From the NCBI GenBank assembly GCA_964012725.1, contig CAXGTL010000021.1:1-20125 (forward strand): a stretch of 20,125 bases of DNA. The letters run 5' to 3'. Below are positions 11,332 through 18,455 of this stretch, piece by piece (positions within the stretch are counted from its first letter, which is position 1; the number at the start of each line of letters is the position of its first letter). Origin of the DNA: CAXGTL01 sp964012725. GTDB taxonomy: Archaea > Nanobdellota > Nanobdellia > Woesearchaeales > CAXGTL01. The position numbers and the translations under genes are program-made. The notes beneath the pieces are model-generated. The model was not told the origin of the DNA. It saw only the letters and a list, made by a program, of their open reading frames with translations, and did no database searches.

Positions 11332-13278
11332 CTAAACATCCAGCTCTCCAACTTCCTTAGCATTATCCTGTATAAACTTTCTTCTAGGCTCAACAAACTC
11401 ACCCATTAGAATAGTAAACATCTTATCTGCTTCAACTGCATCTTCGATTGTAACCTGTTTCAACATTCTTCTATCAGGATTCATTGTTGTTTCCCATAAC
11501 TGACCAGGATTCATTTCACCAAGACCTTTGTAACGTTGAATATGTACACCTTCTATACCACCAACTAATTCTAGAACTTTATTTTTTTGAACTTCATTAT
11601 ATGCAAAATACTTAGCTTTGCCTTTTTTAATCATATAAAGTGGAGGCATTGCAATGTACAAATATCCTTTTTCAATTATATCTCTCATATATCTATAAAA
11701 GAATGTAAGTTGTAATGTAGTGATATGATTACCGTCTACATCAGCATCACACATAAGAATTATTTTATGATAACGTAATTTTGCAATATTAAAATCATCA
11801 CCAATACTGCATCCAAGTGCAGTTATAATTGTAGCAATTTCATTATTATTAATAACTTTGTCAAGTCTAGCTTTTTCAACATTAAGAATCTTACCTTTTA
11901 ATGGCAAAATTGCTTGATAATGTCTATCTCTTGCCTGGCGGGCCGAACCACCTGCAGAATCTCCTTCAACAAGATATATTTCACATTTTGCAGGATCTGA
12001 ATTAGAACAATCTGCTAACTTACCTGGTAAATGACTACCTTCTAATATTCCTTTTCTACGAGTAAGCTCACGTGCTTTACGTGCAGCTTCTCTAGCTTTT
12101 GCAGCAGTCATACATTTAGCTATAATTGCTTTTGAAATGTTTGGATTTTCTTCAAAATATGTTGATAATCCAGAAAAAACAATTGAATCCACTATACCTT
12201 TTACTTCTGAATTCCCTAATTTAGTTTTTGTTTGTCCTTCAAATTGTGGATCTTTAATTTTGACGCTTATTACACATGACAAACCTTCTCTTACATCATC
12301 ACCTGACAATTTAAAACCATTCATTTTTGCTTTGTCAAGATAATTATTAATTGATCTTGTTAAAGCAGTTTTAAATCCTGATAAATGTGTACCACCTTCT
12401 AATGTGTTAATATTATTTGCAAATGAAAATATGTTTTCTCTATAAGAATCATTATATTGCATTGATACTTCTATTTGTATATCATTTTTTTCCTTTTCAA
12501 AGTATATAGTTTTGTGTAATGAATTTTTATTTTTATTAAGAAATTCAACAAACTGAACAATTCCTCCTTCATATTTGAAATTATGTTCTTTTTCTGTTCT
12601 TTCGTCTGTTATTGTTATGTCTAATCCTTTGTTTAGGAAAGCTAACTCTCTTAGTCTAGATGATAATATATCAAAATGAAACTCAGTTGTTTCAAATATA
12701 TCTTTGTCAGGTAAAAATGTAACAACTGTTCCTGTTTCTTCTGTATCACCTATTACTTCTAATTTAGATGTTGGGTTACCTTTTGAATATTCTTGTTGAT
12801 AAATTTTACCATCTCTATTAATTTTAACAATAAGTTTTTCTGATAAAGCATTTACAACACTAATACCAACACCATGTAAACCTCCAGAAACTTTGTAAGT
12901 ATCATTATCAAACTTACCTCCAGCATGTAATTTTGTCATAACAACTTGAACAGCTGGCATTTTTAATTTAGGATGAATATCTGTTGGAATTCCTCTTCCA
13001 TTATCAATAACAGATACAAATCCATCTTTATGAATTATAACAATAACTTTGTCACAGAATCCTGCTAATGCTTCATCTATTGCATTGTCAACAGCTTCAT
13101 ACACTAAGTGATGCAAACCTTTTATTCCTGTGCTTCCAATATACATGGCAGGTCTCATCTGAACTGCTTTAAGGCCTTCTAATAATTTGATGCTATCAGC
13201 TGTATAACCATTTTGTTTAGTATTTTCTTTACCTTGTTCTTTATTTTCTATTTCCTGTTTTTGATTTTCTTGTGTCAT
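11332..13278 (-). CDS. gyrB: DNA gyrase subunit B
   Basis: This is the ATPase and toprim subunit of DNA gyrase, which introduces negative supercoils together with GyrA. At 648 aa it has the length of short, archaeal/Gram-positive-type GyrB. GHKL ATPase motifs: EAVDNAIDEA (61-70), DNGRGIP (92-98) and GGLHGVGISVVNALS (132-146). Transducer: QTKTKLGNSEV (about 349-359). Toprim: EGDSAGGSARQ (438-448) and DADVDGNHITT (511-521). The tail has QRYKGLGEMN (581-590). The toprim reads NHITT where bacterial enzymes usually read SHIRT. The gene is bacterial-type and was presumably acquired by an archaeal ancestor. No gyrA lies in this window. The ATG at 13276-13278 is the first plausible start; a hairpin with U6 lies 42-73 nt upstream. 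Confidence 0.97.
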   Translation of the reverse strand: MTQENQKQEIENKEQGKENTKQNGYTADSIKLLEGLKAVQMRPAMYIGSTGIKGLHHLVYEAVDNAIDEALAGFCDKVIVIIHKDGFVSVIDNGRGIPTDIHPKLKMPAVQVVMTKLHAGGKFDNDTYKVSGGLHGVGISVVNALSEKLIVKINRDGKIYQQEYSKGNPTSKLEVIGDTEETGTVVTFLPDKDIFETTEFHFDILSSRLRELAFLNKGLDITITDERTEKEHNFKYEGGIVQFVEFLNKNKNSLHKTIYFEKEKNDIQIEVSMQYNDSYRENIFSFANNINTLEGGTHLSGFKTALTRSINNYLDKAKMNGFKLSGDDVREGLSCVISVKIKDPQFEGQTKTKLGNSEVKGIVDSIVFSGLSTYFEENPNISKAIIAKCMTAAKAREAARKARELTRRKGILEGSHLPGKLADCSNSDPAKCEIYLVEGDSAGGSARQARDRHYQAILPLKGKILNVEKARLDKVINNNEIATIITALGCSIGDDFNIAKLRYHKIILMCDADVDGNHITTLQLTFFYRYMRDIIEKGYLYIAMPPLYMIKKGKAKYFAYNEVQKNKVLELVGGIEGVHIQRYKGLGEMNPGQLWETTMNPDRRMLKQVTIEDAVEADKMFTILMGEFVEPRRKFIQDNAKEVGELDV

Positions 13279-13319
13279 ATTATAAACTAGTTTTTATACT
13301 TCTCCTCGAGAATTATATT

Positions 13320-13351
13320 AAAAAAGAATAGCTACACCTATATAAAGCTAT
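13320..13351 (-). other. Hairpin followed by U6 upstream of gyrB
   Basis: On the minus strand ATAGCT (13351-13346) pairs with AGCTAT (13333-13328) across a 12-nt loop. UC and then U6 (13325-13320) follow. A second small hairpin, CTAAAGGCCTTTTAG, lies upstream at 13356-13370. The U-run continues into TTTAATATAA (13322-13313), a possible TATA box for gyrB. It may be the terminator of a short RNA in the 13352-13430 interval, a gyrB leader element, or a 3' end of the upstream transcript. Confidence 0.4.
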
Positions 13352-13430
13352 CGTTGCTAAAAGGCCTTTAGAAGCTCTATAACTATTGAATTGTTGATTT
13401 TAAGGGGTCCACATTAACCTTATTTTAACT

Positions 13431-13437
13431 AAAAAAA
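13431..13437 (-). terminator. U7 tract after the secreted-protein gene
   Basis: Seven consecutive T on the minus strand lie 25 nt after the stop of the 577-aa gene. Archaeal RNA polymerase, with aCPSF1, terminates at such U-tracts. This probably ends the psmB/aCPSF1/secreted-protein transcript. Confidence 0.5.
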
Positions 13438-13462
13438 GCCTATTTTAACATAAACAAATTAA

Positions 13463-15196
13463 CTAAACAAACAACCCAACAAACCACATCCAAAGCTTTG
13501 TTAACCATGAACCGCCTTGAGTATCATAAACAGTAATTGACTTAGCTTCTGGTTTAACCACTTTTTCTGGAACTACATATTTTATTTCTTTTTTCTCACC
13601 AGCATTCATTTTTTTAAAGTAAAACTTAACAATTGGATCTGCTTGTAGTATTTCTATAGGTTGGATACCAATAAACTTGATATCATCAATTGACTGTGCA
13701 TATGATTTAGGTATGGATTCAATTAAAACAATATCATACATTGTTTTCAAAGCTTTAATCTCTATTGTTATTAATGTGGCATCAATCTTTTCACCTGTTT
13801 CAGATATAATTTCATATCCAGTGTATGTTTTTGTAACAGGCAATGGTTCAACTAAACCATCATCTAATGCTGTTTTAACATCATCAATATTAGATTTTGC
13901 TTTATCTGATATTACATCATTACTAATACTTTTTACTGATTCAGGTGTTGTTGATTGTATTTGTGTAATTTCACTAATTTCCATAATATTAGAACCAAAT
14001 TCTTTACTCATAACTTCAATATCTGAAGAACCTTCTAGATCAATATAATACAAACTTCCTAAAGTTCTGAGTCTATCATCAACTCTAATATTATCTAAAT
14101 AATAAACTTTACCATTTTCTAATTTAATTTCTTGAGGATTTTTGACATCGCTTGTTAACTTATCTAAACTTGATTTACAATCATTTACATCACACATATA
14201 AATTCCTTTATTTTTTCCACTTCTAGTAAATACTAACATATCATCTTTAAGATAAAGATAATAATAATTTAAATGAGCTAATGATCCATCCACTGACAAT
14301 ATTTTCTTTATTTTGTCAGTATTCAAATCATATAACCAAAATCCTTCATCTCTTTCATCAACTAAAAACACTGCTTTATTATCATCGGCTGTGTACCAAT
14401 AATATCTTTGAAATTTATTTGCAAAAGAAAATTTTTCACTTGTAAACTTTGGTTTTAATAAAAGATCTGGTTGTTTTTCAAGCTCAACATTAATTCTTGT
14501 TGAATAATTAACTTTACCAGCCCAATAAATATAATCATCATCAACATAAAGGTCTCTTTCATAATCTTTTAAACTAATACCTAATTCATCTACTTTATTA
14601 TTTTCTATTTGTTTTCCCATTACAAAAACTTGTCCTTCTTCAGTCTTAGGATATTCATACCAATATATTATTGGTCTTCCATATGCATAAGTGCCTCCAT
14701 CATAATCAATTCTATCAAGTATAAAATAACATTCTTCATCAAAATTAGCACTACTGTATTCATTACAATTTATAGGAAATATTCTTGTTTTGTGTCCTAC
14801 CCAAAAGAGTTTATGATTATTTGATAAATCATTAACTTTACCAACCCTTGCCATTGCTCTGTACGCATATGAATTATACAAAAAATCAGGATTTTCTTGA
14901 TCTTCATGATCTTTTTTATCTCTATCAGAATACCAATACACTTTTCCATTTTTTATTGCAATATTATTAGAATAAAAACCAATACCTATACTTTTATTAT
15001 CATAAACAATTTCATTATTAATAAGATTTCTCACACCTATCTTAGAATTGCCATGATCATCAAAAAGATATACTGCATGATTTTTTTCAACATCATATTT
15101 TATTACATTATCTTTGATTTTAACAGGTTGAGCAAGAACAAAACAACTAATTAAGATAATTAATATAAGTATTAACATACTTTTTTCTTTATTCAT
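13463..15196 (-). CDS. Exported propeller-like protein with C-terminal hydrophobic tail
   Basis: This 577-aa protein has an N-terminal signal peptide (basic MNKEK, hydrophobic 7-21, likely cleavage near LAQ at 21-23). From about 30 to 400 it shows repeating aromatic strands with turns (GKVYWYSD, KLFWVG, YIYWAGKV, FWLYDLNTDK, IYMCDVND, GSLYYIDLEG), a pattern like TolB/WD-type beta-propeller blades. Residues about 470-555 (IEIKALKTMYDIVLIESIPKSYA, then DPIVKFYFKKMNAGEKKEIKY) resemble the beta-sandwich domain found before cell-surface anchors in archaea. A short hydrophobic end (WLTKLWMWFVGLFV) may anchor it. The ATG at 15194-15196 follows AGGTGA. A GTG nine bases earlier overlaps that site and is rejected. 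It starts 23 nt after aCPSF1. Its ligand is unknown. Confidence 0.75.
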   Translation of the reverse strand: MNKEKSMLILILIILISCFVLAQPVKIKDNVIKYDVEKNHAVYLFDDHGNSKIGVRNLINNEIVYDNKSIGIGFYSNNIAIKNGKVYWYSDRDKKDHEDQENPDFLYNSYAYRAMARVGKVNDLSNNHKLFWVGHKTRIFPINCNEYSSANFDEECYFILDRIDYDGGTYAYGRPIIYWYEYPKTEEGQVFVMGKQIENNKVDELGISLKDYERDLYVDDDYIYWAGKVNYSTRINVELEKQPDLLLKPKFTSEKFSFANKFQRYYWYTADDNKAVFLVDERDEGFWLYDLNTDKIKKILSVDGSLAHLNYYYLYLKDDMLVFTRSGKNKGIYMCDVNDCKSSLDKLTSDVKNPQEIKLENGKVYYLDNIRVDDRLRTLGSLYYIDLEGSSDIEVMSKEFGSNIMEISEITQIQSTTPESVKSISNDVISDKAKSNIDDVKTALDDGLVEPLPVTKTYTGYEIISETGEKIDATLITIEIKALKTMYDIVLIESIPKSYAQSIDDIKFIGIQPIEILQADPIVKFYFKKMNAGEKKEIKYVVPEKVVKPEAKSITVYDTQGGSWLTKLWMWFVGLFV

Positions 15197-15219
15197 AATA
15201 ATCACCTATTTTTTTATTA

Positions 15220-17112
15220 TTATTTCAACCTAATAGCTTCCAAATCCCTTGGACAATTAGTTTCTAATCTAAACTGTTTATGTAATGAAGAAGCTAAGTC
15301 TAAACATCTTGAATTTTCACCGTGGTTAAGAACTATTTTCTTAGGCTTTGGAATACATCTTTGAACAAAAGCCATTAATTCCTTTCTATCTGCATGATTA
15401 CTAACTTCAAGAGAAGCATGTACTTCCATTTTAATTTGAAGAACATCAGTTTTTTGTCCTGATCTAAATGCAATCTCTCTTTCGCCTCTTTGGATTCTCC
15501 TACCTAAAGAACCTTCTCCCATGTAACATGAAAATATAAGTGAATGTTTTTTATCTCCACCTAACTCTCTAAGGTACTGAACTGATGGACCACCTACAAG
15601 CATACCTGATGTTGCTAAGATAATGCAAGGATTTTTTTCTAATATTAATTCTTTACGTTCTTTTTGTGATCCAACTCTTCTAAATATTGGTGATAAGAAA
15701 GGATTATTATCTTTATGAAATATTTGTTTAGTAATTTGACGATTCAAAAACTCAGGATATGCAGTATGTATTGCAGTAATGTCCCATACCATTCCATCAA
15801 TGTATACAGGCACTGGTGCTATTTCTTTATCTCTTACCATTGATTCAATCATCATCATTAATTCTTGTGCTTTACCAGAACCAAGTACAGGCATTAAAAC
15901 TTTTCCTCCTCTTTTTATAGTTTCAGTTATTCCTTGTTTTAATCTTTTGTCTGCTTCTGACCTCGGTAAAAGTACATTATCTCTTCCACCATATGTAGAT
16001 TCCATCATCAATGTTTCCATTCTAGGAAACTTAGTTGCTGCTCCTTCTAATAACTGAGTTCTGTTAAATTTTAAGTCACCAGTATAAACAACATTATGTA
16101 AACCATTACCTATGTGAAGGTGTGCCATTGCACTACCTAAAATATGTCCAGCATTATACAAAGTCAGTCTTACATCAGGTGTTATATCAGAAACTTCTTC
16201 ATAATCTAAACAAATAGTATGTTTAACCATTTCTTTGATATGGTCTGTATCATAAATAGGATTTTTTCCTTCATTTTTCATAATTTTTACAGTATCTAAC
16301 TGAAGCAAAGACATTACATCACGTGTTGGTAATGTACAATATACTGGACCTTTGTAACCATACTTAAAAAGATATGGAACCATTCCACTATGGTCAACAT
16401 GTGAATGTGTAACAATTACAGCATCAAGATCACCAATATTAAATTCAGGTGCTTCTAAAAATGGATATGCATGTTGTTCAGATGCAACATTTAATCCACA
16501 GTCTAAAAGTACTCTTGATTCAGGTGTTTGTAATAATAAACATGATCTACCAACTTCTCTAGCACCGCCTAAATAAGAAACTCTAACCCATTCTTGTTTT
16601 CTTCCACGAATCCAACCATCATAAATTCTGTGTCCAACTTTGTTAAGAAACTTTCTTCTTTCATCAGAATTTTGATAAAGAACTGCTCTTATGTTTTCAA
16701 TTAATTTTGATCTTATTGAAGGTGTTCTTTTGATAAGTGGAACCCACAATGTTTTTGATCTGATTTCACGTAATAATGAACCTTGTTTTCCAATTGCTAA
16801 ACCAGGTTTTTCAGAATGAATTATTACTTCTGATCTTTGTGAATCAAATATAATGTCAGAAACTTTTGCTTCCTTTGGAATAATCTTTTTAATTAATTTT
16901 TCAGCTTTTTCAATTTCTAAACTAATAGCAGGATCTGGTCTTAGTTCTATTCTTTTCTTAAATTCATCAACTACTTTTTTAATTGTTCCTTTATTATCTA
17001 AGAAATATTCTTTATCTTTTGTATATACTACTATGTTTGCAGCTTCAAAACTAATGTCACTAATTTTTCCATGTGGTAAAAGTTTTTTAATTTCTTTAAG
17101 TATGTCTGGCAA
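15220..17112 (-). CDS. aCPSF1 (FttA), KH-domain transcription termination ribonuclease
   Basis: This archaeal beta-CASP endonuclease cleaves nascent RNA at U-rich 3' ends and acts as a general transcription termination factor (established for aCPSF1/FttA). The 630-aa protein has two N-terminal KH domains (about 1-150, with GLAIGKQGSLLREI at 104-117). A metallo-beta-lactamase core follows, with HSHVDH (236-241), AGH (321-323), TGDL (344-347) and ESTYGGRD (371-378). The beta-CASP part has motif B in SNHAD (571-575) and motif C NHGE (597-600). The start is TTG at 17110-17112: AGGTGA (17121-17126) precedes it, and its TGA is in frame upstream, so no longer start is possible. psmB lies 64 nt upstream, a frequent archaeal neighbour. 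Confidence 0.95.
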   Translation of the reverse strand: MPDILKEIKKLLPHGKISDISFEAANIVVYTKDKEYFLDNKGTIKKVVDEFKKRIELRPDPAISLEIEKAEKLIKKIIPKEAKVSDIIFDSQRSEVIIHSEKPGLAIGKQGSLLREIRSKTLWVPLIKRTPSIRSKLIENIRAVLYQNSDERRKFLNKVGHRIYDGWIRGRKQEWVRVSYLGGAREVGRSCLLLQTPESRVLLDCGLNVASEQHAYPFLEAPEFNIGDLDAVIVTHSHVDHSGMVPYLFKYGYKGPVYCTLPTRDVMSLLQLDTVKIMKNEGKNPIYDTDHIKEMVKHTICLDYEEVSDITPDVRLTLYNAGHILGSAMAHLHIGNGLHNVVYTGDLKFNRTQLLEGAATKFPRMETLMMESTYGGRDNVLLPRSEADKRLKQGITETIKRGGKVLMPVLGSGKAQELMMMIESMVRDKEIAPVPVYIDGMVWDITAIHTAYPEFLNRQITKQIFHKDNNPFLSPIFRRVGSQKERKELILEKNPCIILATSGMLVGGPSVQYLRELGGDKKHSLIFSCYMGEGSLGRRIQRGEREIAFRSGQKTDVLQIKMEVHASLEVSNHADRKELMAFVQRCIPKPKKIVLNHGENSRCLDLASSLHKQFRLETNCPRDLEAIRLK

Positions 17113-17176
17113 GTTGTTTCACCTACTTATGTAGAATGCTTTATTCTTTGTATGTATTTAGTTGGCCTAAATATCT

Positions 17177-17812
17177 TTATTCTTTTAATCTAGTGTCAAG
17201 TTCTCTTTCCATAACTCTTTTGACACCTGTGCTTGTAATAGTTAAAATATCTATACCATTTCCAGATGCAATATCTCTTTGCATTGCAGCATTTATTGCT
17301 TTTAATGCTAATTTTATACCTTGGTCAATTGTTATATCTTTGCTATGCAATGTTTCAAGAACACCATATGCATAAACTGACCCAGATCCTGAGCATGTAT
17401 AATCATCGTGCTTTGACAATGATCCGTCTGGAAAAATATCATAAAGAGTAAAACCAGTTTTATCAACACCTGCAAATAAAAAGTGTGAAATTCCTGGTAT
17501 TGTTGAGAATTTTCTTATATTTTGGTATACAAGTCCTGCTAATAAATTAGCTGTTTCTTTTACAGTTGGTTCTCTGTCAACTCTGATTGATTTTAGCTTG
17601 ATCTCAGCTCTTACTAATTTTACCATAAGCTGAATATCAGAAACAGTACCAGCAGTTGTAAGTGCCATGTTATTAGAAACTTCATGTATTTTTTGTTCTT
17701 TTTTGTTCACAACTAAGTATCCAGCAGTAGCTCTTTTATCAGCAGCTAATATTATGCCGTCTTTACATACGATTCCTATAGTTGTAGTACCAGTCTTTAG
17801 AGTATTTTCCAT
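17177..17812 (-). CDS. psmB: Proteasome beta subunit
   Basis: This is the proteolytic subunit of the 20S proteasome. An eight-residue propeptide (MENTLKTG) is followed by TTTIGIV, so autocleavage at G8/T9 would expose the N-terminal threonine nucleophile. Counting that Thr as 1, the catalytic partners D17 (in LAADKRA) and K33 (in EQKIHE) are in place, and the SGSGS loop near residue 129 is present. At 211 aa it is a normal length. The ATG at 17810-17812 follows AAGAGGTAAAG. A TATA box at 17861-17868 implies a leader of about 26 nt. It heads the probable transcript with aCPSF1 and the exported protein. The alpha subunit is not in this window. Confidence 0.97.
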   Translation of the reverse strand: MENTLKTGTTTIGIVCKDGIILAADKRATAGYLVVNKKEQKIHEVSNNMALTTAGTVSDIQLMVKLVRAEIKLKSIRVDREPTVKETANLLAGLVYQNIRKFSTIPGISHFLFAGVDKTGFTLYDIFPDGSLSKHDDYTCSGSGSVYAYGVLETLHSKDITIDQGIKLALKAINAAMQRDIASGNGIDILTITSTGVKRVMERELDTRLKE

Positions 17813-17860
17813 TCTCTTTACCTCTTATTGAGAATTATATATGTTGTTAGGAAGGAGTTG

Positions 17861-17874
17861 TTTATAAATCTTTT
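17861..17874 (-). promoter_or_regulatory. psmB: TATA-type promoter of psmB
   Basis: On the minus strand AAAAGATTTATAAAC spans this site, with the box TTTATAAA at 17868-17861. Expected initiation is near 17838, giving a leader of about 26 nt that contains the GAGGT ribosome-binding site at 17821-17825. Confidence 0.6.
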
Positions 17875-17931
17875 GGAAAAAGGTTTATACTTAAAAATGT
17901 TTAATTTTTATTGTATAAATGTTACTAAAAT

Positions 17932-18183
17932 CTAATGCTTATATATCTTTTTTCTATGTTCTATTTTAATAACAAAAACAATTAATTTATTTTGTATAAT
18001 ATCTATAATTATCCTATATTTACCAACTCTTAATCTAAAATAAGAACTACTTACTAACTTTTTAACATGTACATAAGGTCTTACTCTGCATCTTTCAAGC
18101 GTAGAAATAATTCTAATTTGTAAATCTTTATTGAGTTTATAAAGTTGTTTTTCAGCAATCTTTGACAACTCAACATCATACAT
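17932..18183 (-). CDS. RelE/ParE-superfamily toxin
   Basis: This 83-aa protein shows the RelE layout: MYDVELSKIAEKQLYKLNKDLQIRI as the N-terminal strand and helix, a basic middle (VHVKKLV), and the signature SSYFRLRVGKYRIIIDI (about 46-62) followed by VFVIKIEHRKKIYKH. Archaeal RelE toxins cleave mRNA on the ribosome, and the conserved RLRVGxYRI and HRKxIY segments are kept. The ATG lies one base after the antitoxin stop, so the two are co-translated in antitoxin-toxin order. The gene looks intact. Which RNA or target it acts on is not shown by sequence. Confidence 0.88.
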   Translation of the reverse strand: MYDVELSKIAEKQLYKLNKDLQIRIISTLERCRVRPYVHVKKLVSSSYFRLRVGKYRIIIDIIQNKLIVFVIKIEHRKKIYKH

Positions 18184-18184
18184 T

Positions 18185-18406
18185 TTATAATCCTAACTTT
18201 TTTTTAACTTCAGCAAGTGTAACTGTTTTACCTTCTTTGAATTCTTTTTCAGCTTGTTTAATATCTCTTTTTGTTTCTTCTGATAGTTCCATAGAATCCT
18301 CTAATAAATCCCAAATAATATCTTCATAACTTTCTTTATCATACATCCTCCTTGTTTTTAGATTATTAACAAGTTCAGTGCTGACTTGTATAGTTGTTGT
18401 CGCCAT
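18185..18406 (-). CDS. RelB-type antitoxin (ribbon-helix-helix-like)
   Basis: This 73-aa partner of the adjacent RelE-like toxin starts MATTTIQVSTELVNNLKTRR, a short basic beta-strand and helix of ribbon-helix-helix type expected to bind the operator. It continues SYEDIIWDLLEDSMELSEETKRDI and ends in a charged tail (EFKEGKTVTLAEVKKKLGL) of the kind that wraps the toxin. The ATG at 18404-18406 is chosen over the longer open frame to 18511. The longer frame would run through the promoter and into the end of proS, and a BRE/TATA box lies 28 nt before this ATG. The transcript is probably leaderless and autoregulated by the complex, as in other type II modules. Confidence 0.85.
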   Translation of the reverse strand: MATTTIQVSTELVNNLKTRRMYDKESYEDIIWDLLEDSMELSEETKRDIKQAEKEFKEGKTVTLAEVKKKLGL

Positions 18407-18429
18407 AGTAAGTATATAGGTTGCTATAG

Positions 18430-18445
18430 TATATAAATATTTCGA
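18430..18445 (-). promoter_or_regulatory. BRE/TATA promoter of the toxin-antitoxin pair (leaderless)
   Basis: On the minus strand TCGAAATA is followed by TTTATATA (18437-18430), a near-consensus BRE and TATA box. It is centred about 28 nt before the antitoxin ATG and begins just after the proS stop at 18456. No ribosome-binding site precedes the ATG. Confidence 0.65.
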
Positions 18446-18455
18446 TAATTTAGAA

